From: Aquificaceae bacterium
GTDB lineage: Bacteria; Aquificota; Aquificia; Aquificales; Aquificaceae
Reading direction: 5' to 3'
Length of the DNA: 15,417 nucleotides
NCBI GenBank assembly: GCA_015492115.1
Contig: WGFS01000128.1
Coordinates: 1 to 15,417, forward strand
In this document: in pieces, positions 6,286 to 14,529 of the stretch
Layout: the number at the start of each line of letters is the position of its first letter
Numbering within the stretch: the first letter of the stretch is position 1
Position numbers and translations under genes: made by a program
The notes under the pieces: generated by a model
Databases searched by the model: none
What the model saw: only the letters and a program-made list of their open reading frames with translations
What the model was told of the DNA's origin: nothing

Positions 6286-7121
6286 GCCTTCAACCAGCCT
6301 TCAAAGGCTCTGTAAGAGCTCCTTACGTTGGGACCGCAGGCGACAAACCTGAAACCCATCTCGTAAGCTCTCTTCTCTATAAGGGAAAACTCTTCCGGGG
6401 TGTAGAACTTTACAACAGGGTGGTGCTGGAGGGAGGGAGCGTAGTACTGCCCAACCGTGAGGAAGTCGCAATCCACCCTCCTGAGGTCTTCCATGGCTTC
6501 AAAGAGCTCCTCCATCGTCTCCCCAAAGCCCACTATCAGGGCTGACTTGGTGGGTACGTTCGGGGCTATCTCCTTGCTAATCCTGAGAACCTTCAGACTC
6601 CTCTCGTAGTTAGAGCCTACCCTGACCTCCGGGTAGAGCCTCCTGACTGTCTCTATGTTGTGGTTCAGCACGTCTGGTCTCTCCCTGAGAACCACCTCAA
6701 GGGCTTCCCTGCTTCCTCTGAAGTCGGGAATCAGAACCTCAACCTTTATGCCGGGTATGTTCTCCTTCAGAGCCCTTATGCATCTTGCAAAGTGCCCGGC
6801 ACCTCCGTCGGGGAGGTCGTCCCTCGTGACAGAGGTTATCACAACGTACTCAAGGCCGAGTGCCTTAACAGCCTTCACAAGCCTCTCTGGTTCTTCCGGA
6901 TCTACAGGGACGGGATGCTTCCTCTTTACGTTGCAGAAGGTACAACCCCTCGTGCACCTGTCCCCCAGGATCATGAAGGTGGCCGTCCTCTCGCCGAAGC
7001 ACTCGGATATGTTTGGACACCGGGATTCTTCGCACACAGTGTTTAGCATTGACCTGCGGAGTAGCCTCTTTACCTCGTTTACCTTTGAGAGCTTTATCAC
7101 CGGCTTCACCTTAAAGATCAT
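6273..7121 (-). CDS. lipA: lipoyl synthase
   Basis: A 282-aa radical SAM enzyme that inserts two sulfurs into octanoyl groups on lipoyl-carrier proteins such as the E2 subunits and GcvH. Both cluster motifs are present: the auxiliary-cluster set C-x4-C-x5-C (Cys30, Cys35, Cys41) and the radical-SAM set C-x3-C-x2-C (Cys56, Cys60, Cys63). The C-terminal RSSY motif supplies the serine ligand of the auxiliary cluster (in VRSSYRAFEGW). Length is slightly below the usual 290-320 because the N-terminal lead is short. ATG 7121 is the first in-frame start after an upstream stop. The nearest good ribosome-binding sequence, GAGGTG at 7144-7149, is about 22 bases away, which is unusually far. No lipB or dehydrogenase genes are nearby. 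It is divergent from the cytochrome gene and convergent with carB. Confidence 0.96.
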   Translation of the reverse strand: MIFKVKPVIKLSKVNEVKRLLRRSMLNTVCEESRCPNISECFGERTATFMILGDRCTRGCTFCNVKRKHPVPVDPEEPERLVKAVKALGLEYVVITSVTRDDLPDGGAGHFARCIRALKENIPGIKVEVLIPDFRGSREALEVVLRERPDVLNHNIETVRRLYPEVRVGSNYERSLKVLRISKEIAPNVPTKSALIVGFGETMEELFEAMEDLRRVDCDFLTVGQYYAPSLQHHPVVKFYTPEEFSLIEKRAYEMGFRFVACGPNVRSSYRAFEGWLKAQRS

Positions 7122-7160
7122 ACTGAAAAAGGGGAAAGTCCATCACCTCTTTCTCAGAAA

Positions 7161-7174
7161 TTGACATATATCAA
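7161..7174. promoter_or_regulatory. FNR/DNR-like palindrome overlapping a -35 box
   Basis: TTGACATATATCAA differs at one position from the FNR/CRP-family consensus TTGAT-N4-ATCAA. Its first six bases are also a perfect -35 hexamer (TTGACA), reading toward the cytochrome gene whose ATG is at 7210, with the ribosome-binding sequence AGGAGGTGAG at 7198-7207. No strong -10 is seen (TGAAAT at 7182-7187 is the best). The 88-base gap also serves lipA on the other strand. The overlap with -35 would suit repression or a class II-like arrangement; whether a regulator binds is unknown. Confidence 0.45.
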
Positions 7175-7209
7175 CAACTTATGAAATTAAAACCCGAAGG
7201 AGGTGAGCC

Positions 7210-7680
7210 ATGAAAAGATCAGCTCTCATACTTTCAGCCCTGCTGGTCTCCCTTGCAGTGGCTGGGAAGCTCTTTAAGACAGGAGAATACAAAAGGTGGA
7301 ACCATGTCAAGAGCATGGTAATTTACAGTCCCAAACATCCCCTCTACAACCCCTTTGGAGGGATACACCACGTCTATGCCAACGACAGGGCCCTGCCCAC
7401 CGTGAAGAAGTCCTCAAGGAGGAACTTTCCGGACGGTTCTGTGCTGGCGTTTCTTCTTTATGAACTCAAAGAGTCAGGGGGCGTCTACGTTGAGGGAAAG
7501 AAGAAGATAGAGGCTTTCATGGTCAAGGATTCGGAGAGGTACCCCAAGACAGGGGGCTGGGGGTTCTTTGCTTACGACGGTAAGGGGAGGAACCTTGTAA
7601 AGGACATGAGGAGGGACTGCTTCAACTGCCACGCGCAGGTGAAAGAGCTTGACTACGTGTTCTCGGTGTATAAAGAATGA
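7210..7680 (+). CDS. cytochrome P460-family c-type cytochrome
   Basis: A 156-aa exported protein. A cleavable signal peptide covers about residues 1-19 (MKRSALILSALLVSLAVAG), and the single haem c attachment motif CFNCH (137-141) is near the C-terminus. Before it come the landmarks I associate with the P460 family: YKRWNHVKSM (27-36), GGIHHVYANDRAL (50-62), FPDGS (73-77), MVKDSERY (104-111) and TGGWGF (114-119). Members act in the periplasm as hydroxylamine- or NO-oxidising cytochromes P460, or as NO-binding cytochromes c'-beta. The protein-haem lysine cross-link that defines true P460 cannot be located by eye; Lys97-99 and Lys106 are among several lysines. The start has a strong ribosome-binding site. 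An FNR-like palindrome lies about 40 bases upstream, and the 3' end overlaps the HxlR-type regulator gene by 59 bases. Confidence 0.88.
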   Translation: MKRSALILSALLVSLAVAGKLFKTGEYKRWNHVKSMVIYSPKHPLYNPFGGIHHVYANDRALPTVKKSSRRNFPDGSVLAFLLYELKESGGVYVEGKKKIEAFMVKDSERYPKTGGWGFFAYDGKGRNLVKDMRRDCFNCHAQVKELDYVFSVYKE

Positions 7681-8203
7681 GTCCTCTCAGTTTCTTCAGC
7701 AGGGGCAGGAGCTCCATCCCTGTCTCTGTGAGCTGGTAGAGCACCCTCACGGGTCTTGTGGGTAGAACCTCTCTGCTAACCAGACCGAGTTCCTCAAGCT
7801 CCCTGAGTCTCACGTGGAGGGTCTTCTCGGGCAGTCCCTGCAGGGCGGACTTCACCTCCTTAGGTGTTCGTTTTTCGGAGAGCTCTTCCATTATATCCAT
7901 CGTCCACCTGCAGGACATTATGGACACAACCCTCTCAACGGGCAGGGTCAGCTCACTCAGCCAGTCACGTAGGGGCTTAAAGCTCTCGGGGTCAATCAGG
8001 TAGTAGAAGGTCTCCCTGGGGTAACCGTTGTTCCCCCGCTTTGCAAGCACTCCGGTATCAAGGAGCCTCCTCAGTCTGTCAAAGAGCACCCTCTCCTCTA
8101 TACCCTCTATAGCCCTCCTCAGCTCGGAGGGTCTCTTGGGTGAGTCAACCAGCTCAACTACTATCTGGAGAGCCCATTTGCAGGTGAGCAAGCTCCTCGC
8201 CAT
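7622..8203 (-). CDS. tandem HxlR-type winged-helix transcriptional regulator
   Basis: A 193-aa protein made of two HxlR/DUF24-like winged-helix domains in a row. The first (about 6-85) begins with CKWALQIVVELVDSP and includes PSELRRAIEGIEERVLFDRLRRLLDTGVL. The second (about 96-178) begins with CRWTMDIMEELSEKRTP, includes LRELEELGLVSREV and ends with YQLTETGMELLPLLKKL. Ordinary HxlR proteins are about 110 aa with one such domain and bind DNA as dimers, so this is a fused dimer-like form. Cys8 and Cys98 occupy equivalent places in the two halves just before the K/R-W pair; redox sensing through Cys is known in some HxlR proteins (HypR, QorR, YodB). It is the last gene of the minus-strand operon, starting 9 bases after the siroheme gene ends, and its tail runs antisense through the haem-motif end of the cytochrome gene. 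Confidence 0.85.
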   Translation of the reverse strand: MARSLLTCKWALQIVVELVDSPKRPSELRRAIEGIEERVLFDRLRRLLDTGVLAKRGNNGYPRETFYYLIDPESFKPLRDWLSELTLPVERVVSIMSCRWTMDIMEELSEKRTPKEVKSALQGLPEKTLHVRLRELEELGLVSREVLPTRPVRVLYQLTETGMELLPLLKKLRGLILYTPRTRSQALSPARGS

Positions 8204-8212
8204 GATGGAAAT

Positions 8213-8773
8213 TTACTCTAAGGGTATGAGCCTTTCAACCAGTTCAATCAGCTTCCGCTGGCGCTCCTCCCCCTTGATCCCTTTTTTTCTTTCTTCCTTC
8301 AGCGTTTCAAGAACTTCCTCAAGATCTTCGGGGAGGGCTTTCTCTATAAGTTCCCTCAGTCTCTTGGAGAGGGCAGGGGCATGACCCGAACTGCTTATCC
8401 CTATGACCACATCACCCCTTACTATTAGGGAGGGGAATATGAAGTTACAGAATTCCGGGGAGTCAACGGAGTTGCAGAGTATCCTCTTCTTCTCGCACAG
8501 TTTGAATATCCTCCTCTGGAGTTCCAGGTCGTCCACAGCGACTATGACCATGTCCTTCCCCCTCAGGTCTCCGGTGAGGAACTTTCTCCTTCTCAGCTTC
8601 AGCCCATGTTTTTTCACGAGTTCCCTCATCCTCTCGCTGACCTTAGGGGCGACCACGGTTATCCTCCTGGTGAACTTCAGGAGGTTCTCAACCTTCCTCG
8701 TTGCCACCTTCCCACCGCCGACGACGAGGACTTCTCTCTCAGATAGGTCTATGTAAGCTGGGAAGAGGGGCAT
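8213..8773 (-). CDS. precorrin-2 dehydrogenase / sirohydrochlorin ferrochelatase (CysG N-domain, Met8p/SirC type)
   Basis: A 186-aa protein corresponding to the N-terminal part of CysG. An NAD-binding Rossmann start reads LVVGGGKVATRKVENLL (16-32), followed by VAVDD (78-82), then NSVDSPEFCNFIFPSLI (101-117) with Asp104 in the place of the catalytic aspartate of CysG, and GISSSGHAPALSKRLRE. It oxidises precorrin-2 to sirohydrochlorin and may insert iron to give sirohaem, the cofactor of sulfite and nitrite reductases; the same intermediate also leads to haem d1 or the alternative haem route. The methyltransferase half of CysG is absent, as in stand-alone Met8p/SirC. ATG 8773 overlaps the nuclease stop (TGATG) and has GGAGGG six bases upstream; GTG 8776 is one codon earlier. 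It sits between the nuclease and regulator genes. Confidence 0.93.
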   Translation of the reverse strand: MPLFPAYIDLSEREVLVVGGGKVATRKVENLLKFTRRITVVAPKVSERMRELVKKHGLKLRRRKFLTGDLRGKDMVIVAVDDLELQRRIFKLCEKKRILCNSVDSPEFCNFIFPSLIVRGDVVIGISSSGHAPALSKRLRELIEKALPEDLEEVLETLKEERKKGIKGEERQRKLIELVERLIPLE

Positions 8774-9357
8774 CACATACCCTCCGCCCAGAGTCCCTTT
8801 CTTTCCTTCATAGCCTTCCTCTGGAGCTCAACGAACCTCTCCGAGTACTTAACGTTCGGTGGGAAGGTATAGACTGTCGCGTAACCTTCCTCAACGAGAA
8901 CCTCGTTCAGCATCCTCCCGTCGGGCAGGTAAACGTAGGCGAGGAGCCTCCCGTACCTGTCGTGAACCTGAACGTCCGTTTCCAGGTAAACCACCGTCCC
9001 CGGTGGTATCAGCTTCTTTGTAAAGGCGGAAGCCTTCTTCCCGAGCCTGACTATCTCCTCAACGGACTTCCCCTCTCTCTTCGCGTCTCTGTATGCCTTC
9101 CTGTTCCTCCTGCTCTCGGGTGTATCTATACCTATGAGCCTAACCTTGACCTCCTCTCCGTTGTCCAGCCTGCACCTGAAGGTGTCTCCATCGTAAACCT
9201 TAACAACGGTGCAGGGAACCCTTTCCTGGGAGGTCTTTGTCCCGCCTCCGAGCTCTCTGAACTGTTCCCCTATGAGGTGATAGAAGAGGTATATGACGAG
9301 GAGAACCAGCAGGTACGATAGACCTCTCCAGCCCGTGGGGGTCTTTCTCCTGGGCAT
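8773..9357 (-). CDS. membrane-anchored SNase-like (thermonuclease) protein
   Basis: A 194-aa protein with a basic N-terminus, one membrane-spanning segment at about residues 14-29 (SYLLVLLVIYLFYHL), a short linker and then a staphylococcal-nuclease domain (about 47-193). Conserved parts are VYDGDTF (54-60), VRLIGIDTPE (72-81) with the Arg, Asp and Glu of the active site, and HDRYGRLLAYVYLPDG (132-147) with the second Arg. It should be anchored in the cytoplasmic membrane with the Ca2+-dependent nuclease outside, degrading DNA or RNA for scavenging or supplying fragments during DNA uptake. The linker between the IDTPE motif and the following helix is rich in Arg and Lys. No clear ribosome-binding site precedes ATG 9357. 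It is the first gene of an operon with the sirohaem and HxlR-like genes, joined by a TGATG overlap. Confidence 0.92.
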   Translation of the reverse strand: MPRRKTPTGWRGLSYLLVLLVIYLFYHLIGEQFRELGGGTKTSQERVPCTVVKVYDGDTFRCRLDNGEEVKVRLIGIDTPESRRNRKAYRDAKREGKSVEEIVRLGKKASAFTKKLIPPGTVVYLETDVQVHDRYGRLLAYVYLPDGRMLNEVLVEEGYATVYTFPPNVKYSERFVELQRKAMKERKGLWAEGM

Positions 9358-9366
9358 GGAACTATT

Positions 9367-9387
9367 TTAAGGGGAATTTTCCCTTAA
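9367..9387. repeat. inverted repeat upstream of the nuclease operon
   Basis: Arms TTAAGGG (9367-9373) and CCCTTAA (9381-9387) flank a 7-base AT-rich loop, 9 bases before the nuclease start codon. In the surrounding 116-base gap (9358-9473) there is also a TTGAAT sequence on the minus strand at 9437-9442 that could be a -35 box. The palindrome may be an operator or a 5'-leader hairpin for the minus-strand operon. It is also downstream of metG on that strand and could act weakly as a terminator. Confidence 0.4.
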
Positions 9388-9473
9388 TCCTCAACCTCCC
9401 GAAACGAATATAAAGAGTATGAGGACGTACGAGCTTGATTCAACGACGCTCTGGCTGGTATTCAGGAGGAAGG

Positions 9474-11499
<2,026 letters not shown>

Positions 11500-11500
11500 T

Positions 11501-12049
11501 TCAGTAGGTGTTGGCTATGTCCAGTATTATGCTGTCGTAATACCTGGTGAGGGAATCGGGGGCGAGGCATCTCAGGGGTATAACCTGAACCATGGCGACA
11601 CCGTTTAGCATCATACCCAGCTTGTAAGCTGCCGCCTGAGAGAGGTCTATTATCCTTCCGTCCACGTAGGGACCCCTGTCGTTTATCCTGACAGTTACGA
11701 CCCTTCCGTTCTCCTCGTTTCTCACGAGGACGTAAGTCCCGAGGGGAAGGGTTCTTGATGCCGCGGTGAACTTGAAGAGGTCGTACATCTCACCGTTGGC
11801 TGTCTTCCTGCCGTGAAACCTCCCACCGTACCAGGAGGCGACACCCCTCTCAACCCTGCAGTCCTTCTTGACCTTTATGCCGGGGGCGATCTCCCGGTAC
11901 TCGTCCTTCAGAAGTTCGGAGAGTGCCTGTCGGAACTCCTTTATCTCCACGAGGGTCTTCTTTCTCTTCTTCAGCCCAAGGTCAAGGGTAAGCTCCTCGC
12001 TGGCGAGGGTAAAACCCACGAGGACAAGAACAAGGAGGAGAAACCTCAA
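11501..12049 (-). CDS. rlpA: RlpA-like double-psi beta-barrel protein (septal ring lytic transglycosylase family)
   Basis: A 182-aa exported protein. A signal peptide covers about residues 1-16 (MRFLLLVLVLVGFTLA), followed by a charged helical linker and then the RlpA double-psi barrel. Barrel landmarks are GVASWYGGRFHGRKTANGE (69-87), FTAASRTLPLGT (94-105), VRINDRGPYVDGR (120-132) and IIDLSQAAA (133-141), with His79, Asp124 and Asp135 as the likely catalytic residues. RlpA cleaves peptidoglycan strands lacking stem peptides at division sites in some bacteria. The SPOR domain found in E. coli RlpA is absent, and so is a lipobox cysteine, so it is likely periplasmic rather than a lipoprotein. 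Cys64 and Cys161 flank the domain and could form a disulfide. The start is TTG 12049, supported by GGAGGTG at 12054-12060 inside the end of the upstream gene. Confidence 0.9.
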   Translation of the reverse strand: MRFLLLVLVLVGFTLASEELTLDLGLKKRKKTLVEIKEFRQALSELLKDEYREIAPGIKVKKDCRVERGVASWYGGRFHGRKTANGEMYDLFKFTAASRTLPLGTYVLVRNEENGRVVTVRINDRGPYVDGRIIDLSQAAAYKLGMMLNGVAMVQVIPLRCLAPDSLTRYYDSIILDIANTY

Positions 12050-12050
12050 C

Positions 12051-12725
12051 TCACACCTCCAGAGGGTAGTAGTAGGGTTTTATCTCAACCTCACCTCCGG
12101 GGAGCTTTATAGGACCCCGCAGGAGTTCCTCTATGAGCTCAAGCTTCCCTTCAAGTTTTGATACGTCCTTCCCGTAGAGCTTGGCTATGTCCTCAAGGTC
12201 GGGAGCCTTTCCTACCTTTCTGGCTATCTCACGGGAGATCACGAAAGCCTTGCTGTCAACCTCGGGGTAGAGATCCTTTATGTAGGTGAGCACATCGCTT
12301 GAATAGACGACCACCCTCGGGTATCTGAGCATCTTCTGGATCATCTCCTCAAGGTGGAGCTGGTCGTGCTTGGATATACCCTCCTCTGTCTTTATACCAG
12401 CTATGAGAACGTCCCCCTCAAAGTCCGCGTGGTAAACCACGTAAGACTCCGGAACCACCTCCCATCCTGCCTCCTGGGCTGTGGTTATAAAGGCACCGAG
12501 AGCCTCCTCCTTTGAGGGAAATATGTTTGTGAGTTTTTCAAATTCTTCCTCTGGAACCTCCAGAAACACTATGTAGGTGTTGTCTCCAACGGGCTCAGCT
12601 GACAGCTTTATATCAAGCTCCTCCCAGTTCTCAATGAGGGCGTACTTCTCAGGGTATTGCTCCTTGAGAAACTCGGCTACATCATCTATCGGAGAGTCCG
12701 AACTTACCGCTGTTTGAAGTTTCAT
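12051..12725 (-). CDS. unknown acidic 224-aa protein
   Basis: A cytoplasmic-looking acidic protein without cysteine, signal peptide or membrane helix; I do not recognise the family. The N-terminal third alternates strands and helices (YIVFLEVPEEEFEKL, about 51-65). The middle has hydrophobic strands (GDVLIAGIKTEEG, RVVVYSSDVLTYI), and residues 160-202 are helical and charged, with KLYGKDVSKLEGKLELIEEL. A strong ribosome-binding sequence (GGAGG, then five bases) supports ATG 12725. Its stop lies one base before the TTG start of rlpA, so the two are probably co-transcribed and translationally coupled. That might hint at a role at the envelope or in division, but the link is positional only. It diverges from the mechanosensitive channel gene. 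Confidence 0.8.
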   Translation of the reverse strand: MKLQTAVSSDSPIDDVAEFLKEQYPEKYALIENWEELDIKLSAEPVGDNTYIVFLEVPEEEFEKLTNIFPSKEEALGAFITTAQEAGWEVVPESYVVYHADFEGDVLIAGIKTEEGISKHDQLHLEEMIQKMLRYPRVVVYSSDVLTYIKDLYPEVDSKAFVISREIARKVGKAPDLEDIAKLYGKDVSKLEGKLELIEELLRGPIKLPGGEVEIKPYYYPLEV

Positions 12726-12750
12726 GTTTTCCTCCAGGGTTAAAATATGA

Positions 12751-12763
12751 AGTATATGATACT
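12751..12763. promoter_or_regulatory. small palindrome in a divergent promoter region
   Basis: AGTAT and ATACT form a perfect inverted repeat around ATG inside the 49-base gap (12726-12774) between the unknown acidic gene and the channel gene. AT-rich -10-like sequences on both strands (TATGAT on plus at 12755-12760, AT-rich TATTTTAA on minus) overlap it. It may be a shared operator or just a symmetric -10 region. Confidence 0.3.
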
Positions 12764-12774
12764 GGAAAAGAAAT

Positions 12775-14529
12775 ATGGATGACAGGTTCTTATCCCTCTT
12801 CTCCGAAACTATGGCGCTTCTGAAACTCTTCCTTCTGGATTTAGGTCAGAATCCCCTTACCGAGCTCACCTACACCCTTATACCGGGCGGTGCTTACCTT
12901 CTGTTTATAGCTGTGATCAGAACTTTCCTGGGAAAGTTCAGAAAAACGTTCGGCTTCAAGTTCTTGGGGTTTGTTGTCGCAATGCTCTTTTACGGTCTCA
13001 CCCTCTCCCTTAGCTCCAAAGTCCCTCAGGCAGTAATTCTCTTACTTCTGAAAGCTGTCTTCTACGTGGAGGTTCTGAGGTTACTCTTCAGAATAGTCTC
13101 TCCTTCCCTCAAGCTTGGCGTTTTCTCACTCCTGCTGATCCGACTCTCTCTTATAATGGGTGGTGGGTTCCTCTTCGTTCAGGATCTTGCTGTTAAAGTA
13201 GGTTCTCCTCTCCTTGAGATTTACAACCTCGGTTTTAAACTTTCCTCAGCACTACTGCTCACGATTGTGCTCGTTGGAATATACAGGTCTTTACTGATAG
13301 AGCTAAAGGAAGGGCTCATAAAGAGGGTTCTTCGCAGGTCTGGACCCCTCCTACTTCTGCTCTACGCGGTGGTCACCCTCGGGTGGGTCTTTGGGACTGT
13401 GAAGCTCTCACAGGGGCTGGTTGTAAAGCTTGCCCTCATGGTTGGCATCCTCATAGGTTACTTTTCCCTGCAGGTCTATCTTCTCTCCCTCTTAGAGAGA
13501 AGGTTCGGTGATAGGTTCTCCATCCTGAGGGAACCTTTGAGGAAGTTCTTTATGCTGTTTGCCCTTTTCATAGTTTACAGGGAGCTTGATCTTCTCTTTA
13601 CCCTTGATGCTATAAGGTCCTTCCTTGGCAAGCTCTATGTGATAAACACAGAGCTCGTAAAGATATCTCTGCTCTCCATAGTTGAGAGCATTTACGTGTT
13701 CGTTCTCCTCTGGACGCTCACGGTATTCCTCAAGAACCTTGTCTATGCCTACTACATGGGAAAGGAAAGGGAGATTGAGGCTGGTTCCTTCAGGGCGCTC
13801 GTGTCAAACGTTGGTGTGCTTTTAGCCTTCACAATAGCCCTGATACAGCTCGGTATAACGTGGAAGGTGATGGTTCCCCTCGCGGGAGCTCTTGGAATAG
13901 GTCTCGGGTTTGGGCTTCAGACTATATTCAACAACTACGTGAGCGGTTTCATACTCCTGCTCAGCAAGAACATAAAGGTGGGGGATCTGGTTGAGATAGA
14001 GGGGAGTGCGGGTTACGCCATAGGAAGGAAGAGCGATACCATATTCGGTAAGGTCGTTAACATAAGCATCCTTACAACGGTGATAAGGACGAACGACAAC
14101 GTTGAGGTCGCCATTCCAAACTCGGAGTTCATATCAGGTAGGATAGTGAACTACTCCCTTTCAGACCCCTACATAAGGGTGCGGATACCCTTTGGGGTCT
14201 CTTACTCTTCAGACCCGGATAAGGTAAGGGAGATACTTCTCAGGGTTGCCAGGGAGAGCCCCCTCGTCCTGAAAGAACCTCCGCCCAAGGTATGGTTCTA
14301 CGAGATGGGGGATAGTGCACTCATATTCTACCTCCTCGTTTGGGTGGACATAAGGAAGTTCTGGAGGATGAGATCCCTAAGGAGTGAACTTTACTTCAGA
14401 GCGTGGAAGGAGCTAAAGAAGGAAGGTATAGAGATACCTTTCCCCCAGAGGGACGTGTGGTTTAAAAACCCCCTCAAGGTGGAGATAGATGAGAGAGGCG
14501 TTTCTGAAGGAAGCTCTGAAGGAAGCTGA
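12775..14529 (+). CDS. MscS-family mechanosensitive ion channel, large form
   Basis: A 584-aa membrane protein. About 330 N-terminal residues contain many hydrophobic helices (I count roughly eight or nine). The MscS module then begins near residue 343: the inner helix (VSNVGVLLAFTIALIQLGI), the pore-lining Gly/Ala helix (LAGALGIGLGFGLQTIFNNY, about 368-387), the KVGDLVEIEG turn and the beta domain with VAIPNSEFISGRIVNYS. Such channels open under membrane tension and release solutes on osmotic downshock; large forms resemble MscK/YbiO/Ynai types. An insert of roughly a dozen residues (SAGYAIGRKSDTI) separates the VEIEG strand from GKVVNIS, longer than in E. coli MscS. ATG 12775 has only a weak GGAAAAG ahead of it. 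The last 41 bases overlap tadA, and a 12-base tandem repeat there gives the tail SEGSSEGS. Confidence 0.92.
   Translation: MDDRFLSLFSETMALLKLFLLDLGQNPLTELTYTLIPGGAYLLFIAVIRTFLGKFRKTFGFKFLGFVVAMLFYGLTLSLSSKVPQAVILLLLKAVFYVEVLRLLFRIVSPSLKLGVFSLLLIRLSLIMGGGFLFVQDLAVKVGSPLLEIYNLGFKLSSALLLTIVLVGIYRSLLIELKEGLIKRVLRRSGPLLLLLYAVVTLGWVFGTVKLSQGLVVKLALMVGILIGYFSLQVYLLSLLERRFGDRFSILREPLRKFFMLFALFIVYRELDLLFTLDAIRSFLGKLYVINTELVKISLLSIVESIYVFVLLWTLTVFLKNLVYAYYMGKEREIEAGSFRALVSNVGVLLAFTIALIQLGITWKVMVPLAGALGIGLGFGLQTIFNNYVSGFILLLSKNIKVGDLVEIEGSAGYAIGRKSDTIFGKVVNISILTTVIRTNDNVEVAIPNSEFISGRIVNYSLSDPYIRVRIPFGVSYSSDPDKVREILLRVARESPLVLKEPPPKVWFYEMGDSALIFYLLVWVDIRKFWRMRSLRSELYFRAWKELKKEGIEIPFPQRDVWFKNPLKVEIDERGVSEGSSEGS

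Noticed and set aside
7111..7143. Ten-codon leader peptide (MDFPLFQYDL) overlapping the lipA start
   Set aside because: The only ribosome-binding sequence directly abuts its ATG, which is poor spacing, and there is no attenuation-like hairpin or codon bias.
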